A DNA stretch of 64,000 nt from Centrapalus pauciflorus (Eukaryota; Streptophyta; Magnoliopsida; Asterales; Asteraceae), in assembly GCA_020465985.1 (NCBI GenBank), contig JAANYP010000825.1, forward strand, positions 1 to 64,000. Reading direction: 5' to 3'. Of the stretch, positions 21,462-31,599 are shown piece after piece. The notes under the pieces were generated by a model. It worked only from the letters and a program-made list of their open reading frames with translations. It was not told the DNA's origin and made no database searches. Position 1 is the first letter of the stretch, and each line of letters starts with the position of its first letter. The position numbers and the translations under genes were made by a program.

Positions 21462-24400
21462 ATGGCAGATAGAGTGTTCGTGCCTAAGCATAATATGATC
21501 ATTCCCCCCGACCATAATATCCCTGAAGCGCAGGGTTTTCGGTAAATGGTGGATTTCCTAGTGGAGTCTAGGATTTCGTTTGCATTATCCCATAACATTT
21601 AGATCGTTATTCCCTATGTTCGCCAGTTCTATCAACATCTACAGGTGGATTGCACTGTCACCCCGACAGTTCTAAGGACTAGAATAGCTGGACAGCCGTT
21701 AGTCTTTTCTGCTGATATGCTACGTCAGGTCCTGCAACTGGGGACTCAGGAAGAAGAAAATGGGCCTATTGACTTTCCTTTAAGTATTAGGCAAGCTGCT
21801 TTTCTGAGGATGGGGTATAGCTTAGATGTTACGAAGACATCTTACATGAAGAGTGGGCTTATTGGGCAGTGGAGGTTTTTGGCGCACGTATTCATGGTGT
21901 GCTTCGCGGCCAAGAAAGCGGGTTTTGACTACATTGTATCGAAGATCCAATCTGGGATTATCGCATTGGTGTAAAATCGGCGCTTCAGCTTCTCAGAGAT
22001 GTTTTTCTCGGAGTTCGTCCATCAAATCACGGCTCCGGAGCAGCAACGATTTCTCCTATATCCTCGTTTCATAATGATGCTCATCCGGCACTTTTTGCCT
22101 AATTTGCCGCAGCTAAATGAGATTCAAAGTGTAGCGGTCATGGATAAAAGGATTTTTGCTGACTGCTCTGCACACAGAGGAAGGCTAGCAGTACTGGTCG
22201 AGCGACCTTTGTTTGGGGCAGTTATAGACAGGAACTTTGTGGCACCAGATAATGCCAACTGGGCAGGTGACGTGTAAGTTCAGCTACGACAGCCACAACA
22301 GCAACAACCGCGTGCTCAGCAACAGAGGAGACGCCAACGATCAGCAGCGAGTCAAACTCAGGCAAGTAGGCCTTCGACTAGTCAACCCCAACAGGCACAA
22401 GAGGCAGGGCCGTCAGGTGCACAACCCGAATCTGATCAGTTATGTCAAACGTTACATGAGATTTGGGAAGCTGGTCCTCATGCTAATGAAGAGATGACAG
22501 CTGAGCTTATTGATAAACTGCTAGAGCCTCCGGAAGGACAAGATGATGTCCTTAGGGATGTAGATGAATATGAACCAGAGCAAACAGGTAATGACGTGTC
22601 GTCTTCAGCCACTGAATCTGAAGATATGGAAGAAATAGAAGTTGAAGCTCCAGAGACTGCAACTGCAAATCCGTCCTTTCAAATCAGGACATATGGATCG
22701 AGATTGGTAGTGACTGAAGAAGCTTCCCGCCGTCGAGCCTCACGGGAGTCTGATGACTCTGATTTTGAAGAAGAAGAAGTTTCCCCTCTATTGACAAGGC
22801 AAAGGGCTAAACGTCATCGGTTTATGCAAGGAACTTCCTCAGCTTCAGCCACACAGCCTGAAATTCCTCAGCCTTAGGACCCTCAAACTACCATTCCACC
22901 ATCTCCACCACATGTTGAATCGTACATCCCATCACCCATCATTCCGACCCCAATACAATCAATTCCATCCACCTCATCCACCTACACAGACAATCAGAGG
23001 TTTTTACAACTTAAAGATAGGGTTGACTTCCAACAGATCCAAATCATTGGCCTGACAACGGCAATCGGTGAACTTCAGAAGCATAACGCAAATCTTGATA
23101 AGGAGAATGCCGACCTGAAGAAGATTGTGGAAAAAGTTCAGGAAGAGAACTTAGAGTTGAAGACTTCTGTAGCTGATCAATCGGCTGAGATAAGATCGAT
23201 GCGCTCCCTGATTGAGCAATTAATGAAAAATATAAAGGCTCAGGGGGAGACATCCTGCCGTGATCAAGTAGAAGTGCCGAGGGATGATGATGATAATGAT
23301 GAAGATGACCACGGCAATGATCCCAGCACTCAAAGACAGAATGAGCCAATAGATTTTTCTGCTGCTCAGGATGCTCAGACTCAGGGGGAGCCGAGTCAAT
23401 CAGGAGCTAAAGAAGGAGAGGCCAGTGCATCCAAACCTACAGAGTCTGAGATAAATGAGATGATTGATGCACTTATGGATCTCGACGACGACCCGATGGA
23501 CTTGGGCTTTGACTTTGAGGATGATATGGAGGAATTAGAAGAGGGAGAATTTGTTCCTGAAGATATAACGGATTGGAAGTCAGATGATGAGGTTTGTGCT
23601 GACGAAGATGATGAAGCCAATGAGATCATCGTTCAGCAAAATCCAATCACTGATACGTATGTGATAGAAGGAAATGATGTGGTTAACATAGAAGTAGTCA
23701 ATGCTGCTTTAAATGTTGATTCATCAATAGAAGAGCCTGCCAGAGAGCTGACCAATGAAGAGAAAAGAAAGCTATGGTTCAGGGCAGAGCAAAAGGAGTT
23801 AAAGTTGAAAAAGAAGATGAACGTGCCTGGTACTGGAGAGCTATCCGGAAGCATATTGAGCTGGTTCTTTGATAGGGAATTGCAGCTATTCATAATCAAA
23901 AGAAAAGATGGTCTCCAGTACCTCAGAAGGACTCTGAAAGTGTTCAACTCTTTGCCGAAGATTGAGATAAAGGCGTTAGCTTGGAAAGAACTAATCAATA
24001 TCGGCAACGACCCTTACGCAGAAATAATTGCCAAAATCATAAGAAAAGAAGGAAGGTCGAGGAAGTTTGAACGTCTTAATCCGAGGATAGGAAAACGAGT
24101 AATGGATCATTCCCGAATTGATCCTCTGACTGGGCGTCCATGGATGAAGATACAGTACAGACCAGTGAGATGTCTGAGAAAGGTACCGCTCAAGCCAATG
24201 CCACAGGACGTCTTGAAAAACTTAAACTGGTGGTATGTGGAGAATGAAACGGGAGAAGCGGTGATGGAAGATTTTGAAGAAAAGGTGATTCTTAGAGTCT
24301 ATGATCCCCTTCACCTGGTAAACCTTTCAAAAAATGACCTTCAAGTGCTGCATACTCATAAGATCTTTAGCGACACTCATATGGACAGTGAGGCTATAAA

Positions 24401-24467
24401 GTATGAAAATGTAGTTAGAGTGTGTATTGAAAAGGGTTTGTATGCTGGAAGCAGTTTGAATGAATAA
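21462..24467 (+). pseudogene. Element A ORF3 (about 1,001 codons), five in-frame stops
   Basis: Starts at ATG 21462 (MADRVFVPKHN). The N-terminal 250 residues look globular, resembling the 'putative plant transposon protein' type of domain (FYxHLQ, then a helix-rich segment ending PEQQRFLLYPRF). Next come a Gln/Arg-rich stretch, an acidic Ser-rich region, a clear coiled coil (about 23030-23250), a long Asp/Glu-rich region, and a basic C-terminal part (about 23750-24467) with RKEGRSRKFERLN. One frame throughout with no frameshift; stops at 21543, 21600, 21972, 22275 and 22875. Position matches the Sirevirus env-like ORF, but I see no signal peptide or membrane span. Function unknown. Confidence 0.8.
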
Positions 24468-24514
24468 TAAACAAAGTTCTTAATCAAATGTCTGAATTGT
24501 TAGAAGCTATCGTC

Positions 24515-24523
24515 AAGGGGGAG
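24515..24523 (+). other. Polypurine tract of A
   Basis: AAGGGGGAG two bases before the 3' LTR; primes plus-strand DNA synthesis in this class of element. The same tract is at 47447-47455 (minus) in D. Confidence 0.85.
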
Positions 24524-24525
24524 TC

Positions 24526-25180
24526 TGTTGGTACACCCTGTGTGACGATAGCAGTCTAAGTGATCCAACATTGTGATTTAGCAAGTGTTTGATATATATG
24601 TTTATATATGTTTGATAATTATTATTGTTTGTATGTTTGAACTTAATGTAACGTATTACAAGAAGTTCAAACATAAAGATCAAAGATAAAATCAAACATA
24701 AGGTAAAAACATAAGTTTCAATACTAAGTTAATTATGTGAAAAGATAGATTCGAAATCTCTAAGGACTAGGATTCGAATCTAGTTAGATTCGAATGAGTC
24801 ACTTAGGCAGATTCGAATGTGCTTACTTAGGCAGATTCGAGAGTGTCAGTGGGGACAAACTCGAATGGGCCTTGGGCCTGATTCGAGTTTGGCCCATGGC
24901 AGACTCGAATTAGCCTCTATAATTAGGGGTAGACTCGAATAATTATTAGACTTTTTGCAGAATTCGAGAGAGATTTAGCATTAAGCGATTTCGAGTTTAT
25001 CATCAGTGTTAGTGTCGTTTCGGAGAGAATCTTCTAGTAGGTGCGTTCTTGTGTAGTTCGTACAGCTCGTTGATAGTCTCCGTGTTTCTAGTGAGAGTTG
25101 TTACCGTCTACCCGTTAACGAGGATTCCGCACTCGTTGACGGTTCCGCGTCTAGATAGATCTGTGTTGGTAGACCTTACA
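24526..25180 (+). repeat. 3' LTR of element A
   Basis: 655 bp, TGTTGG to CTTACA, about 4 differences from the 5' copy. Followed directly by B ORF3 sequence beginning CCTTG. Confidence 0.95.
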
Positions 25181-26204
25181 CCTTGGTTAAGAGAACCCGG
25201 TTCTTGGGTCTCTATAGGAGCATGATCTATTCTATATAGCCTTACATTCTCACTCTCCTGATCAGCATATTTCAACAACGCTTCTGGAATAGGCATGATG
25301 TTGGCATTTGGAGAATCTGGTACCTCGTGTAAGCTCATCATTACATAACCGGGACATCGTTGAGAACTTGATCTTTTCGGTATATTTTCATTTGCCCTTA
25401 GAATGCCTCTAATAAGGATTTGAATGAAACATTGAAGAGGGACAAATTTCCTTGAACGGTTTGTCGTCTTTGCCAGCACGACTTCCTTAAGGTCCTCCCA
25501 GATGCACTGTGCATAGTCATAATGCTTGTTGAAAGCTATGCCATGAAAGATTCTGAGATAGTGTATACTACATCTGTCTATTCCCGTGTGCTTCAACGTC
25601 ATGCACCGGTTGATGATACCAAAGAGAGTGTACCATTCACCATTTAGTCCATTTCGATGGAACTTTGAGCTCTTAGGTAGTGGCTTTAAATAACCCAAAT
25701 ATATTAAGTCATGGACCAACTCCTCATCTGACACAAAGTCTTCAAAGTCTGCTATTTCTGGAAAATTCACTGTATCAATTCGTCGAGGCAAAACCAGATT
25801 ATGTCTCAATCGGGCTAATGTTATCCTGGTTTTGAACTGATCGATGGTAGCCTTGAAATGATGGTTACCATCAGCTGGGACAAACTTCACTGTATGTCAG
25901 AATTGTTGAAGATAAACACGAGGAATGGAGGGTTTATATTGAAGAAGATATCCCAAAGGATGACCTTTGAGGATATCTACGATGATTGGATGGCTTACTT
26001 TAATGACTTTTGTGTCAAGACGATGGTTATTGTCTCTGAATGGTAAGCAGTATTTAGGGTTGATTAGCTGATTATCGGGATTGAGGGTAGAGGGTGAAGG
26101 TCGAGTGACTGATGCAGATCGAACTGGTTTAGACACGAGGTGTGGTTTGATGAAGAATGGTAATCAGAGGAGTTTGAGGGTTGGGATTGAGCTTGTGAAG
26201 CCAT
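25181..26204 (-). pseudogene. Element B ORF3, N-terminal part, broken
   Basis: ATG at 26204 (MASQAQSQPSNSSDYH) lies seven bases after a good 3' splice site. A Ser-rich N-terminus is followed, after a frameshift near 26140, by a region ending in a TGA at 25897-25899 and then an open globular domain (25890-25190) related in kind to the N-terminal domain of ORF3 in A and D (for example LKHTGIDRCSIHYLRIFHG). The frame then runs into the element A insertion and continues at 1803. Same role as the other ORF3 copies, unknown; sequence clearly a different family from A/D. Confidence 0.75.
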
Positions 26205-26211
26205 TTGAAAC

Positions 26212-27548
26212 CTGTGAAAAATAATAAACATGTTAGATTCAACAGATAAACAAATGAAATCCTGCAAATAGAATAATAAAACATTTTGCTTGAAATTATA
26301 AAAATATGTGCTTTTCTATTTAAAGCATCGGGATTCCAAACAATAATATTAAAGTATTATTGATAGGATTCCAAAGTCAATCTTTCAGAGACCAATGTTA
26401 GAAAAACACAGATTTAAACAATTTCTTCAAAAATGTGACATTTTTCATAAAAATTTAAATTCCCAACACTTAGACACTTTTCCAAAAAATTTGAGTATAA
26501 AACTCGATTGACACTTAAAGCTCCTCGGATATTGAATGACCCAACTCGAATAAAGAAGAATGTTTCTCGAATGAGCCTAAGTACCAACTCGAATGACACT
26601 TAGAACCAACTCGATTAAGTCAGATGTTTTCTCGATAGACTAACAACTCAACTCGAATGAAATAGATTCCTTTCTCGAATGAAGGGATTATCGAGACTTA
26701 TATTGAAAAAATTCGAAGTCCTGAAACTCTACTAAACTCGATTATCAAATGGGATTTCTCGAACTAATGATAAACTCAACTCGAGTGATATAAGAATGAA
26801 CTTGAATGGAGTACAAATATTCTAAGGCTTGGACCTAATTTAACTCGAATAAAGCTTGAAAGGACTCGATTAAGAAATGAGTCCAACTCGAATAATACTT
26901 GAATGGACTCGAATGACTTTTGTTATCGAGTTGTGTTGGAAAATTATTCAAGTCCTGACATGCAAACCAACTCGAATAGCATTACATATTTTCTCGGGGC
27001 AACAATCAACCAACTCGAATAAAACAAGCATTTTCTCGAGTGGTGTTTCACTCAACTCGCATGATATTAAATGCATTCTCGATTACTACTTGATTCGAGA
27101 AAATGAATTTCAAAATATTTTCAAGTCCACTCACACTGAATTTCAAAAAATTTGATTCCAGGGAGATTTTCACTTATTAAAAATATGAGTCCCACTCGAA
27201 AATTGATTTCAGATGACTTTTGTTTACTGAACTTTGTTCAGAAACAACAACTTCTATAAAAAAAAAAAAAAATCCAATTTTCAGTGTTATTAGAACTCGA
27301 AAAAATTTGAACCAAAAATTTCAATTTGCTGTTTGTGTTTTTGAAATTGAATCTTGAAACTTGAGATTCAAGTTCAAAATGATAAACCGTATGCCAACAC
27401 GCTGTTAATTTCAGATTAACACTACTAAAAAAATAAAACCCATGAACACAAAAACATACATACGAATAGAGACGTATATGAACAATTAGAAACTGAAAAA
27501 TAGAACCTATAAACTAAAAAAATACATGAAACTAAGAAAAATACTCAC
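26212..27548 (-). other. Candidate ORF3 leader intron in B
   Basis: Donor ACT/GTGAGTAT at 27548 and acceptor TTTATTATTTTTCACAG ending at 26212, seven bases before ATG 26204. Length 1,337 nt. It contains a dense TCGA-word array at about 26480-27300 (words like CTCGAATGAC). Splicing not shown. Confidence 0.5.
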
Positions 27549-27768
27549 AGTTTGTAACTGAAACGATGAAAGGGCTGAATTCTTTTGGAATATTTGAGTT
27601 TTCTTCGTGAGGAAGAAAGATATTTTAGAGAAAAGATGAACAGTGTCGTTTTTTCGAAAAGAATGATTTGAATTTTGAATTTCAACTTTATAGTTGAAAT
27701 TTCAAAATTCAAATTAAAAAAATATACCCGGCCCACTTGGTCTCATTTCTGTTTTTAATTCAAGCCCA
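27549..27768 (-). promoter_or_regulatory. Candidate ORF3 promoter and first exon in B
   Basis: On the minus strand: TGGGCT (27763-27768) and TGGGCC (27730-27735), then TATAAAG (27686-27692), then a T/C-rich segment to the donor at 27548. Matches the order in C at 62948-63211. Confidence 0.45.
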
Positions 27769-28225
27769 TTTCACCAATATGAAAAAAAAAAAAAATTTAA
27801 GACCCAATTAAAAGTAAAAAAAATTATAACACTAAAAAAAATTTAACTACATTAAAAAAAAATAAAAAAATTTAACAGCAACAAAAAAAATGAAAATAAA
27901 AATCATAAACACACAAAAAATATATCTAGAAAAAAAAATTTAAGGACAAAACATAGTGCTCCCCCTTGATGTTTGCAATTGGGCTCCCCCTCAGATGTAT
28001 ATATTATTTTGAATGTTTGCCCCCCCTACAAAAAATCAGATAAAAGTTTTCAGATTTTCTCAAAATCGAATAAAATCATTTTCTGCTCCCCCTGCACATG
28101 ACAATCCAAATCTGTTAAATTCTGAAAAATTTAAACTTTAAAATTCATAAATTTAATATCATATGAAGATCAAATTAAAAAATGTAAATTTAAAATTATA
28201 ATTTGTAACTACTGAAATGTTAAAT
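27769..28225 (-). other. B post-pol spacer with internal polypurine-like tracts
   Basis: AT-rich with A runs at 27780-27960. On the minus strand GGGGGAG tracts occur near 28085-28095 (GCAGGGGGAGCAG), 27983-27993 (GAGGGGGAGCCC) and 27958-27968 (AAGGGGGAGCAC), plus a G-rich run near 28018. They lie between pol and ORF3, far from any LTR. Confidence 0.6.
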
Positions 28226-31200
28226 CTAATGATTCAACATACCCAACTTGTATACCAAAAAATTAAACCGTTTTTCATATAATGCTTTGGTAAACAAGTC
28301 AGCTAATTGATATTCAGTAGGAACAAAATACAATTATATACTACCAATTTTCTACATGATCCGTAATAAAATGATACCAGATGTCGATGTGTTTGGTTTT
28401 TGAGTGTTGCACTGGATTAGATGCTATGTCAATTGCACTCTGAGAATCACAATATATTGGAATCTTTTGTGGTGTAACCCCGTAGTCTCTCAATTGGCTC
28501 TTCATCCACAACACTTAAGAACATCATGAGGATACAACAACATATTCTGCTTCGGCTGTAGACAGTGAAACACAGTGTTGTTTCTTGGATGACCAGCAGA
28601 CTGGTTTATCACCTAAGAATTGAACTGCTCCTGATGTACTTTTTCTGTCCATTTTATCACCTGCGTGATCAGCATCAGAAAAAGCAGTTAAATTGAATGA
28701 AGATTCCCGGGGATACCACAAACCAAGGTTTGGAGTTCCCTTCAGATATCTTAAGATCCTTTTAGCAGCAGCTAAATGTGATTCTTTTGGATTTGCCTGA
28801 TATCTAGCACAAACACATGTAGCAAACATAATATCATGTCTACTTGTAGTTAGATACATTAATGACCCAATTATTCCTCGATAATGAGTTACATCTACAG
28901 GTTTCCCTGAAATGTCCTCGTCGAGTTTGGATTTGGAATCCGGAGCCATGGGAGTTTTCATAGGAGTACTATTGACCATGTTAAATTTCTTTAACATGTC
29001 CTGGATATATTTGGACTGATTGATAAAAATTCCATCAGTCAGTTGTTTAACTTGTAAACCTAAGAAAAAAATTATTTCTCCCATCATGCTCATTTCAAAT
29101 TTCTGAGACATTAAGAAAGTGAATTTCTTGCAAAAATTCTGGATTTGTAGACCCAAAAATTATATCATCTACATATATTTGAATTACTATAATATCTGGC
29201 CCCTGACGTTTTATAAACATGTTAGTATCCACCGCACCTTTGTTAAATCCACATTTCAACAAGTATGTTGAAAGTGCATCATACTAAGCACGAGGTGCTT
29301 GTTTAAGGCCATACAGGGATTTATCTAAAACATATACATGATCAGGCTTCGAAGGATCAGTAAACCCTTCGGGCTGATATGTATACACTTCATCTGTTAG
29401 TTCCCCATTTAAAAACACAGTTTTTACATCCATTTGGTAAACTGTAAAGTTCTTATGAGCAGCAAATGCCAAAAACATCCTAACTGCTTCTATTCTTGCA
29501 ACTGGAGCAAAAGTTTCATCATAATCTATCCCTTCTTGTTGACTGTATCCTTTGGCAACAAGGCGAGCCTTGTTACGAATGATGACACCATGTTCATCCT
29601 TCTTATTCTTGAAAATCCACTTCGTGCCAATGATTGATTTATCTTTTGGTCGCTCTACCAATCTCAAGACCTTCAATCTTTCGAACTGATTCAGTTCTTC
29701 TTGCATTGCCACAATCGAATCAACATCCAGAAGAGCTTCTTTAACATCATTTGGCTCAATTTTGCTGAGAAAGTTTGAAAATAAACACTCATTTATTGTT
29801 GCTCTTCTGGTTTGGACTGATGCAGAAGGATCACCAATGATATTTTCAGTTGGGTGATTTCTTGTCCACTTAAAGGTATGTGGATATGGTTGAATTTGAT
29901 CTTGATTGGGGTTTAAGTCTAAGTAGGGAGTTCGGTGGTTAGCTTCTGATGTAGATGGTATATTATCTGAGATAGGGGTTTCTGAGTTTTCAGATGGTAA
30001 GGGGGTTTCAAAAGATACTGGAGGTTGAATGGGTTGAACACTATCAGTAGGTAAGTGCACATCTGTCGTTGAAGCTTCTCCAGTTTCTTCTGAAATGGGT
30101 TGATGAGAATAGTCTGAGACTACGACTGGATCTTCAAGAATCCTATCAGGCACCAAATTTAAAACATTAGTTTTGGGCTTTTCAAAGTAGTCTTCATAGA
30201 AATTCTCAAACAGTATATTTAAATCAGAATTATCTGCATTCTGTTCAGTTGACTTAATAGAAGTCGGCTTGTTATGGTCGGGTCTTGAACTGGTATGTTC
30301 AGAAGCCATAACTACGCCTTTATCAAATTTTACATTCATGCTTTCATTGACTGTCTTGGTCCGCTTGTTGTAGACCCGAAAAGCTACAGACTACTTCGAA
30401 TACCCAATGAAGATGCCTTCATCAGCTTTTTAACTAAATTTTCCCAGATTGTCTTTGTCATTTAATATGAAGCACCTACATCCAAAGACATGGAAAAACT
30501 TAACATTAGGTACCCGTTTGTTTATTAATTCGTATGGAGTCTTTCCGAATCTTTTGTTGATTATTGATCTGTTTTGCGCGAAACAAGCTGTTGCTACAAC
30601 TTCAGCCCAAAAGAATAACGGGAGATTAGAATATGCCAGCATCATTCTTGCAGATTCCACTTGTGTCTGATTTCTTCGTTCAACGACACCATTTTGTTGT
30701 GGAGTACGAGCTGCTGAGAATTGATGTGTTAATCCCACAAAATTCAGAAACGATTCGAGAGATTTGTTCTTAAATTCTGTCCTGTTATCTGATCTGATGG
30801 TCTGAACTGAAAGTTGCAACTTGACTTGAATTCTTCGGATGAAGTATATATTATCTCGGTAGCATCAGATTTGGAACGCAGGAATAAAACCCATGTGTAT
30901 CTGGAGTAGTCATCGACTATTACCAACACATAGCGTTTCTTGTTTATACTTTGTACTCTCATTGGTCCACACAGATGCATATGTAGCAGTTCCAATGCTC
31001 TCGTTGATGAGTGTTCTGTTTTGGACTTGTGTGAACTCGTCATCTTTCCTTTTTCACAAGCCGCGCACAACTGCTCTTTTTGAAACTTGAGAGTTGGTAG
31101 CCTTTTAACTAACCCACCTTTTGCATGGTTGGTTAATTCTTTAAAGTTCAGATGAGAAAGACGACGATGCCATAGCCAAGAAGTTTTAGATGTTGCTTTT

Positions 31201-31577
31201 GATATTAAGCAGACATCCTTCTTCAGATTGATTGAGGCTAGGTCAATTGAGTACAGATTGGTTTTCCTGTTCCCTGCAAGGATTTCTTTTCCTTCTCCAG
31301 ATCTTATGCTACACCGATTTGCTTTGAAGTTGACCTCTAATCCTTTGTCGCAGAGTTGTCCAATACTGAACAAGTTGTGACCAAGACCGTCAACGTAGAA
31401 GACTTTCTAAATTGTTATCTTATCGTACGCAAGACTCCTATAACCTTTGATCGGATAGAATTGATCATTCCCGAATCGGACCGTCCCACAGAACTTATCT
31501 ACAAAGTTAGTGAGTGTTTCTCTCTGTCTGGTCATGTGCTTTGTGCATCCAGAGTCAAGGTACCACACATGATTTAC
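28226..31577 (-). pseudogene. pol: Element B pol, heavily broken
   Basis: Copia pol on the minus strand. Protease motif DSGCTKHMT near 31545, integrase HHCC (WHRRLSHLNF ... CAACEKGK) and D,D,E region (SDNRTEFKN with G changed to R; PQQNGVVERRN), RT (YQMDVKTVF; YVDD near 29160-29170), RNase H (SDADHAGD; STAEAEYV; tail LADLFTKALYEKRF ending at TAG 28226-28228). Frameshifts near 30800, 29150 and 28520 and several stops (for example 29284, 30430). Reading begins just after a 3' splice-site-like TTTATTTCGTCTTATAG. Closer in sequence to C pol than to A/D. Confidence 0.88.
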
Positions 31578-31599
31578 CTATAAGACGAAATAAAACATG

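Larger units (their letters stand above)
1809..25180 (+). mobile_element. Element A: Ty1/Copia element with ORF3, interrupted by Gypsy G
   Basis: Complete plus-strand element with two 655-bp LTRs (1809-2463 and 24526-25180), primer site, gag, pol, ORF3 and polypurine tract. I count 4 LTR mismatches by eye (about 0.6%), so it is young. Flanks read CCTTC on the left and CCTTG on the right, a 5-bp target duplication with one mismatch. The insertion lies in ORF3 of element B. The 9.9-kb Gypsy element G sits between its pol and ORF3. Despite its youth the coding regions contain several frameshifts and stops, so the copy is not autonomous. Confidence 0.93.
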
